Shown here piece after piece: positions 46,989 through 58,200 of a stretch of DNA of 64,000 nucleotides (positions are counted from its first letter, which is position 1; every line of letters starts with the position of its first letter). The DNA comes from Botryosphaeria dothidea (lineage: Eukaryota; Ascomycota; Dothideomycetes; Botryosphaeriales; Botryosphaeriaceae): assembly GCA_011503125.2 (NCBI GenBank), contig WWBZ02000062.1, forward strand, positions 2,046,001 through 2,110,000, given 5' to 3'. Both the position numbers and the translations under genes were made by a program. The notes under the pieces are model-generated. The model saw nothing but the letters and a program-made list of their open reading frames with translations, was not told the DNA's origin and searched no databases.

Positions 46989-48847
46989 TCAAAGGACAGT
47001 ATCCAAGCCTTCTCTGAACGGCCATATCCTTCGTATCTCCTGCGGTGTTTTACCGTACTCAGCGCTGTTGTCCATGATGAGTTGAAGCAACTCGATGTTC
47101 TGTTTGCACTTCATTTCAAAGTCGTCATGAGGAGAAACCCAGCCTTCGGAGTCGGTATCCAGGGACTCTCTGGCAAGCTCGTGGATCCGGTGATATGCCA
47201 GGTACTCATTGCACTCCTGCTCATGCTTCTCAATATCGATCTCGGTGAAGTTGATTGGACATCTTCCTTTAAAACCTGCCTCTTCCCAAGAGCCGGCGAT
47301 TGCGATCAAGCAGGCACGAAGCGGCACAATGCCCTCCTCCGAGACTTCTCCGCAACGGAGAACGAGGTTCCGAAAACAAGATGGTAGTTGGAGAGCGTTG
47401 TAAATATTCTTGTTTTTGGAGCCACTGGCTGCTTCATATGCATGAGCCATGCTAGCTCGTTTGTGTTTGAATCTTGTGATGCCCTGATCATCCGCATTCA
47501 GCCGATCAAAATTGTCATGTAGCCTTAGAACGTCATTGCCAAGCTCGTAATGGTTGTTATTCTTCAAGAATTCGGGGAACCGGACTTGACAGAACAGGGG
47601 CGAGATGGTAGTAGATTGCCAGTCGATTATCGAAACTTTCTCAGTAGGGTTGTCCTCATCCACGTAGATGTTTCCCAGGTGAAGGTCCCTGTGCCACAGC
47701 GTGGGCCCGGAGAATCTCCCAGGGAGAGTTTTGTGGTCCATTTTCGAGAAGACTTCTTTAGCCATCTTCAAGGCAGTTGTCTGTTCTTCAAGAGAGCCTC
47801 GCGGAGGTCCACGCTCTTGGTGGGCCGTGGTCCTCTGTTCAGCCCGAGCTATTTCTCGGTCCACAAGCGCGATGCCGAAGGCAGAAAGCTCTTTCCCTGG
47901 AGGTAATCAATGAGACAAATAGATGAAGAAGGAGCCAGCAGATGACTCACAAGGTCCTGTGTCAAAGGGTGTAAGCAATGAAGCCGCCTCTTCCTTCCGG
48001 TACCAAGATCGCTCACAAGATGGACCAACGCAGAATTGGGCAGCAGGATCCATGGACGCATCTAGAGCTTCATGCTTTTCACCATCTGTCATTGACCGTC
48101 GAAGGTAAAGACTGCCATTTGCCGGGAGTTTGATGGAGGCGAGTTCAGCTTCAAGCGCGCATAATTTTTTGATGAGCGTTAAATGGTCGCAGTCGTTGAT
48201 TTCACCCCATTTCTTTTCCAGTGGAGTGCCCGCTGCCTTTTCCATGATTATGTATTCCGCACCAACTGGATTCGAGGCATCGGAGCTCCATGTAAGAACC
48301 TTTGGGACAGAGATATCGGTATGTTGATTTACTATTGACATCAAAAAAAGATTTAGTACAGGATCGCCCTCCGGGAACGGAGATGTTACATACCATATGT
48401 GAGCACGGCTACTTCAGTGGCTGTGGTGTATTTTGGTGGGCCTGAGATGGCAAACGGAAGCTTTGCAATGACCTCTGTTCCGTCTTCTTTCTTCATGAGC
48501 AATGCCCTGTTGAAGCCTCCCTCCATTTTCTCAATGGCTTGGATTGGTGACTTGCTCTTGCTACCCGCGGACGCCGCAACATCGCAAAGGCGCGCCACGT
48601 CAAACTGAAGATAGCGTCGTTCCCGGGCCTCTTTTTCCCTGGTCAAGAAGCGTCCATTGGTGTAGTCGAACAGATCATCCTGGGCTATTGATTTGCCTAG
48701 GATATTTCAGCAGCTGCTCGAGAAGGATGCGGATGATTCCTTACCTTTGCAAATGAACGACAGCGCTCTTCGCGACAGTTCTGGAACCCGAAGGCGGCTT
48801 CTCAAGATTCCGGACCAAACAGCCGTGCTGAAAGGTAGCGAAAGCAT
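46989..48847 (-). CDS. AIM9: AIM9-like mitochondrial APH-family kinase-like protein
   Basis: Aminoglycoside-phosphotransferase-fold protein related to yeast Aim9; substrate unknown. Exons 48745-48847, 48394-48684, 47951-48331 and 46989-47896 on the minus strand give about 560 residues. The first exon encodes an Arg/Ser/Leu-rich presequence (MLSLPFSTAVWSG..., four Arg before the junction) suited to mitochondrial import. DDLFDYTNGRFLTREKE is the usual family opening. Then come KMEGGFNRALLM (glycine loop), EVIAKLP (ATP lysine), the catalytic WHRDLHLGNIYVDED and IIDWQSTTISPLF (metal site). The exon 2 acceptor could be either of two in-frame AGs 12 bases apart, changing the protein by four residues. 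Such genes are numerous in Pezizomycotina, so strict orthology to AIM9 is not certain. Confidence 0.86.
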
Positions 48848-49673
48848 TGTGCTCGAGCTTGCTGATGACAGAATCCACTATTTCTTGTGAGAGTGTCGCC
48901 GACGAGGGTTGCGTTGCGCCTGCTGCGCGAGCTCTTCCTGTTGCGAGGTCGCACAAACGCCGAACCACCCTGGAAGCCGGATCGAACGTGCAGACTGGAC
49001 ACGTTCAGGTACTTTTACGTCAGGGTGAACGGGCTAATTGTTGGAAAGCCAAATGCAATGCTGGGCGTGACCGGCAAGGCAAGGTGAGGTGGAGTGCGCA
49101 AAAGGTTGCGCGTTCTGGATTGGGCATACAATGGGCACCAGGGAGAGGGGTCCTATGCAGTCATTCGCATCCATTGAGGGATGGCTGATGGCACTGCTCG
49201 TGACAAGAGAGCTGTGATGAGGAATGCAGACGGTGTGCGTTTGGATCTGGAGCGGCGGCGCCGCAACGCGTCCAGCGCTAATTCGGCACGCATCGAAGCT
49301 ATCCGGCGCTCATTTCGATGCTGTTCCTCAATCCACGGCAGATCAATCCTACAAACATGCGCAAGCTGCTTCAAACGGCAAACTGCCCAAATCCTTCGGC
49401 TACCGCACGCGTTGGCGATTTCGACAATGAGAAATCAGCTTTGGCGTCCCCAAATCAGTTTGAGATGCTGCGTAATCTTCATTCAATAAGCGGAACCGAT
49501 GGCTGAACCACGAGAATCCACTCCAGCTATGTATGCCTGTCCTGCTCGCAATTATTTTCGCACTTCTTATCGGAGTTACCTCATCGCAACGATTGTCGGC
49601 GGCCTTAATTGCATTCGGGAGAGGATTATTCGAGACTAATAAAAGAGGCAAAAAGTAATTGTGAATAGACGCA
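48848..49673. other. Intergenic, AIM9-like gene to tRNA-Gly
   Basis: 826 bases; the first part is the promoter of the minus-strand AIM9-like gene. No supported gene. Confidence 0.55.
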
Positions 49674-49774
49674 TGCGCCGATCGGGAATCGAACCCGAAT
49701 CTAATGCTGTCGGAAGTCGTAATTGGAAGTACGAGGTTGGAAGGCATTAATGCTAACCATTACACCATCGGCGC
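49674..49774 (-). tRNA. tRNA-Gly (TCC) with intron of about 29 nt
   Basis: Read on the minus strand: acceptor GCGCCGA/TCGGCGC with discriminator A; D arm GTGTAATGGTTAGCAT, typical of tRNA-Gly; anticodon stem AATGC/GCATT; loop CT-TCC-A giving anticodon TCC (GGA codons); T arm TCGGGTTCGATTCCCGA. The intron follows position 37 and contains repeated ACTTCC units. All stems pair. Confidence 0.9.
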
Positions 49775-51383
49775 TGGTTGATGACGTGAATTTAGCGGTT
49801 TACTTTGTTATACTCTAACAATAGGCGTGTGTGGTGTTGACGAGGCCAGATGGGGTGAGCAGCGGGCTCGTTCGCAATGTAAGATATATGATGTGGCCGA
49901 TCCGCGCTTCCCATCAGTGCCCGCCCACAGAAATCTATAGGTTTTTAATCCCAAGCAGGCAAAATTACACCATCCCCTCCTGGCCACACTAGTGCTCTTT
50001 ACGCCTGCGACCGTAGTAGAAATAATTACAATATAACCTTGTTTACTTTTGACTACACGGTTATATTTCTACTAAAGCCCCAACCTAAAGACCTTTCCTA
50101 TTCCCCACCTTGACCGCCTCACGTGCTATGGTGACGGGTCGCTGCCTTGACATCGGCCGGTTGGGACAAGTGTTGTTGAACGTGGGAAGACGGTGGATCA
50201 TCAGGAGGCATTGAAAAGAGTCTGGAAGCGACTAGACTAGACAGGAGACTTGCGAACTTGAAGGGAGATAAAGTCTAACAGTTCTTCAAAGATGTCGGCT
50301 TTTCAACTCGTTTGCCTGCCTTCCACTGGGACACGTTCTTGGCTCCCTAGATGCATGGATCAATTTTATACAGTCGACTGCACTCTTTTCGCTGCTATGC
50401 TTGATATTTATAGGGATATATATCACTTCAATGAGCTGTAAATCGGACTAGCTTAACTCCCTCGTGGAGTTGGCATTATCATCGGGAGTTACTGTAATTC
50501 TTTTGAACTTAAGTTATTTCAGCACGAATGTAAACTGAACCCAGCTGGATGGTGGAGCCCGGACGGTCGCATGTTGCATTCAACGCGTTTGGAAACCCCA
50601 CTGAGATCGGGCTAAAGTGTACCCTCAGGACCTCACACAGCCTTTGCCGTTAGAATCAAAGTCGTAATAGTTCGTGATAGTAATTTTGTTTCTTTCGGCT
50701 TGAGCAGGTGCAGTTTTGGAATGCAATCCTAGGATATTACGAGAGCGGGTCGGAGAGAGTTGAAGCCAGGCAGAAGTGTGAGTGTCTGAATGTTATCCTT
50801 CTGCCTAATGCTCGGACTATGCATTCATCAAATAACGACGCGGCAACCGGTCCAAATTTGACTTGTGACGTGAGGTGGCTGAATCCTTCCAGGCAGAAGT
50901 GAACATGGCCCCCCGACCGTCGCCCATAAAAGACGGCCTCCCCCACACTCAAAATGCCTCTTCTCTTCTTCTTTATACTTACCTACCTGGGGCAACTGAG
51001 ATCAAGAAGTCGGTTAGCCTTTTGGGCTGCCCTGCATTACACAGCGCGGAGGCGGTCTTCAATGAATCTCCAACGGGGTTTCACTGGGGAAATTTTTGAT
51101 GGATCTCGGCTGTTTGAATCTTTTCGTTGATGTTCTCGTCACGCGCGGGACTTCGAGGAAGAGCGCTATCGCACTTCGAGGCCGAACCAAGGGTTCTCTT
51201 TAATTCTCGCCACAGTGCTATGCGAGTGCGTACATGACAAAGGTTGGATGCCACGAAGACCTTTGCAATCTTGTCCGGATTCCAAGACGCCATTACGCAA
51301 GCTTACCGCGTTGCTTTTGTGGTGGTCTCTCATCATTCTCACTCTTGAAAGACCAAGTGATGACGAGCAGGCGGAGATGCCAA
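49775..51383. other. AT-rich gene-free stretch upstream of tRNA-Gly
   Basis: 1.6 kb without a supported gene. It holds an interrupted inverted repeat (50014-50074) and a 13-base direct repeat CCAGGCAGAAGTG at about 50767 and 50889. A 58-codon frame (50954-51130) with a hydrophobic start lies behind an ATAAAA box at 50926; it is not strong enough to call. Confidence 0.5.
50014..50074. repeat. Interrupted 16-bp inverted repeat
   Basis: The right arm GGTTATATTTCTACTA (50059-50074) is matched exactly by TAGTAGAAAT (50014-50023) plus ATAACC (50033-50038), with nine extra bases in the left arm and a 20-base spacer. It could be a hairpin or a small mobile-element remnant. Confidence 0.5.
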
Positions 51384-52922
51384 TCACACCGCGCCCGTCT
51401 GCGCTCCGAGTACCTGAAAGCTACTGATCAAAGGCACAGCATTCGCCTGCGTGACACGGAAACGAATGCGGCTCGTCTGAACAGGCGAATCCAAGTTATC
51501 GATGCGCTTGTACCCAAGTGACGTACCATTGACCAGCGTCTCGAAAGCGCCGTCCACATCCGCATCAATCGCATACCCACCAACACGCTGGCCCAACGTA
51601 ATATACTCCTGTGTGACAAAAGCGTCCACACTGTACGCGCCGCCCAAGTCGATTTCCAACGAGCCCGTCGTCTCCCCGTCATCCACGGTCCAGTACGTAT
51701 CTGCTTTCCCGTCGAGCACATTGGCCGGGCCGTATAGTGTCCAGTTTCCGTCACGGACACTGCTCGCATTCACCGCGAGGTCGGGCGTGAGCACAGTGCG
51801 GTTGAAGAAAGCATCGCGCTGGGCTTTGAACTGGCTGAGGATCTCTGCATCTCCCGCAACAACCCTCCCACTCGTATCCGGCGGCACATCGAGCAGCAGA
51901 TTCACGCTGCGCGCCACCGACTGCATGTACATCTCCATCAACGCGTCCGCCGTCTTCGGCTGCTCGCTGGCATGGTAGAACCACCCATCGCGCAGGCGCG
52001 CATCCGCCTCGGCCGGCGTCCAGTACGTGCCGTCGCGCACGCCGGTCTGCAGCTCGTCGCCGCCGTACTGGGCGTCGTCCTGGGTGCGGCTGATGGTGTG
52101 CCAGTTGGTCGGCACGGTGACGCCGTCCTCGTTGCCGACCCAGCGCGCATCGACGCCCTGATGTCCCCACATGACCGCGTCCGGCTGGGCCGCGCGGATG
52201 ATCTCGCGGAAGCGCGTCCAGTCGAACGTCTGCACCGTATCAGAGCCGCTGGCGCCGTCAAGCCAGACCTCGAACAAGTCAATCTTGGAGCCGTCGGCGA
52301 GCGTCGTGGTGACGAGTTCCGTGAGCTGCTGGGCGTACAGGTCGTTGTAGTCGCCGTCGGTGGCGTCGCCGAAGATCTGCGGCTCGTCGTAGATGGTGCC
52401 AGTAAGATTCGGCTTGGGCATGGCCGGGTCGCGGTGGATGTCCCAGGGCGAGAGGTAGACGCCGAACTTGATGCCGTGCTTCTTCGCCGACGCGGCCGCC
52501 AGGCGCACCACGTTCGCGTCCAGCCCCTGCGCGACGCGGGCTTTGGCCCAGCTGCCGCTGCCGATCTTGTAGGTGGTCGTGTTCGTGTCCCAGAGCGCCA
52601 TGCCGTCGTGGTGCTTGGCCGTGAGGATCATGCCCGCCATGCCCGCGTCCGCGAAGGTCTCGGCCCATTGGTCCGTGTCCAGGTCGGTGGGCTGGAAGAC
52701 GTCTGGAGTGCTTTGGCTGCGGCCCCATTCTTCGTCGGTGAAGGTGTTTGGGCCGAAGTGCACGAACGCGTAGTATTCGAGGTCATGCCATGCGAGCTGT
52801 CGCCACGATGGCGTCTGCAGATATGCGGCGGGCGGCGATTGAGCAGCCGCTAGGCAGCTCGCAGCACTGACGAGCAGCGCCGTCCATGGCAGGCCCGGCA
52901 ATTGACTGCGAAGTGGCCACAT
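51384..52922 (-). CDS. Secreted GH29 alpha-L-fucosidase with discoidin-type C-terminal domain
   Basis: Extracellular glycosidase releasing fucose from glycans. One exon, 512 residues. The signal peptide is about 1-27 (hydrophobic WTALLVSAASCLAAA, cleavage near AAAQS). The GH29 barrel covers about 35-350: YYAFVHFGPNTFTDEEWG, LTAKHHDGMALWDT (about 100-113), FGVYLSPWDIH, and EVWLDGASG, where Asp222 fits the family nucleophile. Residues about 385-508 form an F5/8 type C (discoidin) module, ANVLDGKADTYWTVDDGE... SLEIDLGGAYSVD, likely for carbohydrate binding. It has N-glycosylation sites. GH29 is patchy in fungi and common in bacteria; with no introns and an empty neighbourhood a transferred origin is possible but unproven. 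Confidence 0.92.
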   Translation of the reverse strand: MWPLRSQLPGLPWTALLVSAASCLAAAQSPPAAYLQTPSWRQLAWHDLEYYAFVHFGPNTFTDEEWGRSQSTPDVFQPTDLDTDQWAETFADAGMAGMILTAKHHDGMALWDTNTTTYKIGSGSWAKARVAQGLDANVVRLAAASAKKHGIKFGVYLSPWDIHRDPAMPKPNLTGTIYDEPQIFGDATDGDYNDLYAQQLTELVTTTLADGSKIDLFEVWLDGASGSDTVQTFDWTRFREIIRAAQPDAVMWGHQGVDARWVGNEDGVTVPTNWHTISRTQDDAQYGGDELQTGVRDGTYWTPAEADARLRDGWFYHASEQPKTADALMEMYMQSVARSVNLLLDVPPDTSGRVVAGDAEILSQFKAQRDAFFNRTVLTPDLAVNASSVRDGNWTLYGPANVLDGKADTYWTVDDGETTGSLEIDLGGAYSVDAFVTQEYITLGQRVGGYAIDADVDGAFETLVNGTSLGYKRIDNLDSPVQTSRIRFRVTQANAVPLISSFQVLGAQTGAV

Positions 52923-54479
52923 GGATGTTTATTTCTGCGGCAGACATTAGTATTTTGCGTCCGCGAGGAAATGATTCTCTACCTGCCTGACGGCGCGAGC
53001 GCGCAACGTCGGGTGTGTGGTGCGCGCATCATTGCGTCAGGCGCGACAGCAGCCTTTATAGCAAGCTGGCATACTTCGTACTATGGGATGAGGTTCTCGT
53101 ATTTGACCGGCTCGTGAACTTCATGACGGGCGGAGGTTCTTCAAAAGGCAGGTCCTGGGACTGGTTCGAGCGGGGATGAGGGGTGACTTAACTTACTAGT
53201 CTCTCCCGTCACCTCGCTTCCACGTCACTGACTCGCCGCTAATTTATTATTGCTACTGCCTGTCGTGCGCTAGCTTATGCCCATCCTTCCATTAGGTCCG
53301 CCGATGCGCAAAGTCTCGAGCTAAGGACCTACTTTAATACTATTTGGCTTTCGGTAAAACGAGCCGGCGCGAACATGCTTCTAGAGGCCGTATAAAAGTT
53401 AAACGTCACCTTGAGGTATTTGATGGTATTGAACAACATTCTACATTTATTTGCATTTGCAAATAAGCTCCTTGCTGTACGAATGGTCAGAAATATAGAC
53501 TTCCGGTACCATTCGGGCGAGCTTGGGAATTTTGTGCTCCATGTATTACCTGACCAATGGACGCGTGGCTTTTTTTTTTTTCTAACCACGAGATGGGAAG
53601 CAATGGAAACGCGCGCAGCTAGGCCTGCGGACTGGAGCTACAGGAAGCCAATGCTGCAATGGCTGAGACGTGACAGTAGGCTGGCTATATGGCTGCGCTC
53701 GCATGACAGGAATATATTGTGCTAGTGTAAAGGATGATGCAAAGGTACCACTGGCAGAAATGTGCGACCGCTGAAATTGCGCGTGCATCATCACGGGTAC
53801 CTATCGGGGAATTTATGTTAACGAGGTGGGTTGAAGATGATCAAACGAACCTGCCGATATTCTGTCGGGTCCCCACACCCCATCCTATATCCGAGACGTA
53901 CACGTTGAGGCGGGGTAAATGAAGTAGGTAACTGGCAGCGAAAATCGCCAACGTAGCACATGCAAGCAACATGCACTCAGATCCAGGAACCGGAGCTGAC
54001 ATGCATCGGCCATTGCCAAGGAGCAAATATACGTCAGCCGCAAAGCTATGAAGCGGAAGACCACCTCGGCTTCCTGTTTTATTAAACAACGCGACTCACT
54101 TGAGCCAAACATCTCCTTGTGTGAGAAGACATGGGTGGGAGTACGTATACAAAACTCAAGTGTTGCTCATGTCCTGCTCTGGAAGTAGTGCCCCAGCGTG
54201 AGCCAAGAAAAGAGGCGCTTTTGGGAGCTCCTCGGCTGCTTATATGCATATAAGCTCCCCTGCCCAGAGCCGTCCTTGCTTCTCGTCCTGCAATCATGTT
54301 GTTCTGTTCCTGTCAATAATATGCAGGCAAGGACGTCTCTGGTGCCCTAGTTCAGTGCATTCCGGGGAAGTATCCGAAAGTTGTCGTAGGAATTATGCTT
54401 GGATGAGCTATAAAATCAGTGAAGATTTGTCTCTTGCGCCATGTTCTTTACCGCTGGAATCATTCCAACTTTCCTCGAC
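52923..54479. other. Intergenic, fucosidase to lipocalin-like gene
   Basis: 1.56 kb shared upstream region of two divergent genes; no supported gene. A perfect 18-bp AT-rich palindrome lies at 54238-54255. The poly(T) run at 53571-53581 and the AT-rich 53330-53560 part hold nothing recognisable. Confidence 0.5.
54238..54255. promoter_or_regulatory. Perfect palindrome with TATA character
   Basis: GCTTATATGCATATAAGC is its own reverse complement and contains TATAT on both strands, about 225 bases before the lipocalin-like start. It may serve as core promoter or as a dyad operator; inferred. Confidence 0.4.
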
Positions 54480-55052
54480 ATGTCACTCACTAAAACAGCA
54501 GTAAACTGCTTCGTCGGGGCCTGGGGCTTCATCAACTCGTCCCTTGTGTAAGCCTTCCCCTTCCTCCACCCACCACACCCCAAACTAATACTACCCCCAA
54601 GCAACACCACCACCGGTGACCTCGTCCCCGGCGATTGGGCCTACCCCGTCCCGTCCGGCATGTCCCTCTACACGCCCAATGGCTACTGCGCACTCCTCGT
54701 CACCGCCAACGACACGACCAAGCCCGAGCTGCGGCCCACCTACCTCGACCAGAGCGACTATTCCTCCGGCACCGACGCCGAGTGGGCGCTGATTGGCAAG
54801 TACAGCATCGCCGGCGCGGGGCCGTACCGGCTGTCCAACGTCACCGGCGGCAACGGCACGGGCACCGGTCCGGAGGGGACGGTGACGGGCGAGTTCCTGA
54901 CGGCGACGCTGCCCAGCCGCATCGGCCCGTTCGAGTTCACGTTCAAGTTTTACGATGACTGCTCGGTGTGGAATCTGCATCAGACGACGGGGGTGGACAC
55001 GGAGCGGGTTGCGTGGTATGAGAAATTGCCTGATCAAGATGTATATGGGTAG
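54480..55052 (+). CDS. Lipocalin-like domain protein
   Basis: Small beta-barrel protein of the lipocalin-like family found in fungi and bacteria; ligand unknown. Exons 54480-54547 and 54602-55052 give 172 residues. The opening FVGAWGF corresponds to the family's LxGxWxL, and MSLYTPNGYCALLVTAND to its YTPDGYMxAxL strand. Later strands include EWALIGKYSIAGAGPYRL and EFTFKFYDDCSVWNLHQ. An ATG 39 bases upstream (54441) is also in frame and would add 13 residues. No signal peptide with the chosen start. Members sometimes occur in secondary-metabolite clusters, but the flanking genes here are not biosynthetic apart from a P450 9 kb away. Confidence 0.75.
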
Positions 55053-55274
55053 GGGTTCGCGAGGGGAGGAAATGGCCGCTTGTTCTCTCTTTAAATGCAT
55101 ACCTCTATCTATGTGGAGTTGATGAGAATTTTACTGCTCTTCAGAGACGAAATGTTCCGCGCCCTGTTCTGTATGCAAACATTCAACTTTCAAGCGGTAA
55201 TGGGTCTAGAAAAGCTGCCGTCTGCCAAGACCAATCGCGTGGACGCTCAACAAAATTGATGCCGTCTTTTACCT

Positions 55275-58200
55275 CTACCCGTCATCCTCGGCCTTCACAG
55301 CAACCTGCTCTTCATCCCTTTCGTCGGCCTCATCACCTCCCTCCACCTCTTCGATAACCACCAACTCCTTCCCAACCCCCTCCCTCTTCACCTCCACAAC
55401 CTCTACCCTTCTTCCCTTTGCAGGCCTCACCTCCGTGGCCTCCACCACCGTCTCGATCCCCGCGGGGCTCCCCTCCTCCGGTCCCACAGGCAAACTCTCG
55501 ATATCAATCTCCCAATTGAGCAAGCTCTTCAAAATGACCTCCGCCCCCGCCTTGCTCATCACCACATTTGCCTCCTTACACCTCTCATCACAACAGCACT
55601 CCAAGCATCCCTCCGTGCAATGACACTGCGCCACCCTCTCGCACGCCTGCCTCAGCAACAAATCCACAAACTCAAATGCCTTGGACGCAATGCCCGCACC
55701 ACTCGCGCCACCCTTAGCATCGTAAAAAGTCAGCCTGGCAGGCCTCTTCCTCGACGACTCCCTCGTCGCGAACTCCTTGAGCGCGTTCTTGCATTCCGTC
55801 CGCACGTCACCCGGCAAGGAAATAACAAAATTCGGCATCAGGCTCAGCACCGCGTGCTCGGCCGCGTGAATCGCGCCGCCCACGTGCAGCCGGCGCTCCT
55901 TGAGGATATCCAGCGCGCGCTTCGGCACGTCGAGCCACATGCCCCTGCTCATCAGGACGATGGGCGGATTGTCCACGACCACCGCGTCCAAGATTCGGCG
56001 GCGCTTGTCGACCTTGAAGAAGCCGAACACGACCTGCTTGATGCGGATGGGCCCGCAGAACGCGCGGCTCCGCGATCCCGGGATCGAGCGGATCTGCTCC
56101 GTCTCGACGGGGTCGACGTCGGTGAAGTCGCGCTGCTGGGTGGTCCAGTCGACGGTGACGCGCTCGACCTTGGCCAGCATCTGGTCGGGCGAGAACTCCC
56201 TGACGAGGTACGAGTTGCCCTGGTGCAGGAAGATGCCGCCCTCGTAGATGGTGAAGAAGGCGCGGCTGGCTTCGAGCTCTTCGAGGACGGCGTTGCGGCC
56301 GTTGGTCGTGTCGATGATGGCGAAGTGGTCTTCTTCCGTGTCGCGAATGGCGACGTGGTGGGAGGGCTTGGGGAGGAAGCGCTCGTTGCAGTGGTAGAAG
56401 CCCAGTGCGTCCGCGCGCATGCGCTCCTCAGCGATGGTGGTGAGCAGCGGACCGAAGTATTTGGTGTCTTCTGCCGGGCGGATGGGCATCTCGTGGGCGG
56501 CGCATTGGATGTGGCCTTCGAGGCAAAGCATGTTTTCCAGGTCTACTTGGAGCTCCGCGTTCGGCTTCGTGAAGATCTCGTCCGGATTTTGCATGTAGTA
56601 CTGGTCGGTGGGAAAGCAGTCGCCCACGAGTACGGAGAGTGAATCCTTGTTGCGGCGTCCCGCACGGCCGCTCTGTTGACGAAGGTTTGCGATGGTGTAG
56701 GGGAAGCCAACGGTGACGACGGCGTCAAGAGAGCCGATATCAACACCAAGCTCCAGAGCGCTGGTGGCGACAATGCCAACGAGCTTGCCGTCAAACATTT
56801 CTTTCTCAATCTGTCTGCGATCTTGCGGGGTGTAGCCACCTCGGTAGGCCATGACTCTGTTCATGACTTCTGGTCTTTCAAGATTTGTGAGCTCAGTCTT
56901 GACGGCGGAAATGAGACCTTCACATTGTTTCCGGACTCGGCAAAAGGCAATGACTCTGACGCCACGAAGGATAAGTTGGCAGAAGAGCTTCGCCGCTTCC
57001 GCCATGGTATCACCTCTTCCAGATGTTGGATCCCCTGGGTCTTTGAAAGGGGTATTCCAGCAGACGAACTCCTTCCTGCCAGAGGGAGATCCGTCGAAAT
57101 CGGTCAGTTTGACCTCGCCAACACCGAAGATGGTCTTCATGTGTTCTTGAGGATTTGAGACTGTGGCAGAGCAGGAAATGAATTTGACGTGATGGTTCCC
57201 AAGTGCTGCGCAGATCCTTCGCAGTCTCCTCATGATCAATGCTACGTGCGATCCGAAAAGCCCATTGTAAACATGCAGTTCGTCAACAACAACGAACTTG
57301 AGATTCTGTAGGAAGGTCCTCCAGGACTCCTCCCGAGGAAGAATGGTGATGTGAAGCATGTCGGGATTGGTGAAGATGATTCGTGCTTCATCACGGATAT
57401 AGTTGCGGCTGGTGAAGGGCGTGTCTCCATCAAAGGTCTCAACCACGATTTCCTGTAGGCCATCCATGAATCGTAGAAGATCTTTCAAACTTCGTCGCTG
57501 GTCTTGTGCCAAGGCTTTGGTAGGGAATATGTACATTGCTCGTGTGTCATGGTCTTTCTCCAACTCGTGAAGGACTGGGATCTGGTAGATCAAGGATTTT
57601 CCAGAGCTCGTCGAGGTGGAAACGATAACGTTGTGGCCGTTGTACAGATTGTTGATGGCCTCGGCCTGATGGGCATAGAGACGTTCGATGTTGCGGGTGT
57701 TGTAGAGAGCATTCACTAATTGTTGGGAAAGTTGAAAGTTCAGGTCTCCATAGATTGGCTCCTGCGGATCAAATACCCTGTGGCCATCGGGGACTATCTG
57801 GCCCGTGTACCATTCTAGCTTCTTGATCTCTTCCATGATCTCAGGAATGGGTTTACGCTCGGTGGGAATAGTGGAAGGCAGATTGATTGTCCGACCACTA
57901 GGACCAGGGGTTGCTTCTCGGCTCTCGGACGGTGTCGGGATATAGACAATATACTCTTCCTTCAGCTTCTCCACTGGGTCCCCCTTGAATCCTGCGCAGT
58001 CATTGAGGTACTGATTGACAGCAGAGGTGAATTTGGCATTGCGTTTCTCGATGAGGTTCAGCATCTGCTTCTGACTGTAGACGGGTATCTTGAGGTCCTC
58101 TCCTCTCAATGGTCTGGTGACTTTCGTCGGCTCCCCAGTCTTCTTGTGCTGGACCTGGCGCTTCAAGTCGCCATCAATGAATTCAAAAAGCAACACCTCA

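Noticed and set aside
51972..52853. A 293-codon plus-strand frame opposite the GH29 fucosidase
   Set aside because: Antisense shadow caused by GC-rich third positions of the real gene.
55620..56642. A 340-codon plus-strand frame opposite HRQ1
   Set aside because: It is the antisense shadow of a conserved helicase exon; Arg/Val/His/Asp-rich and without family features.
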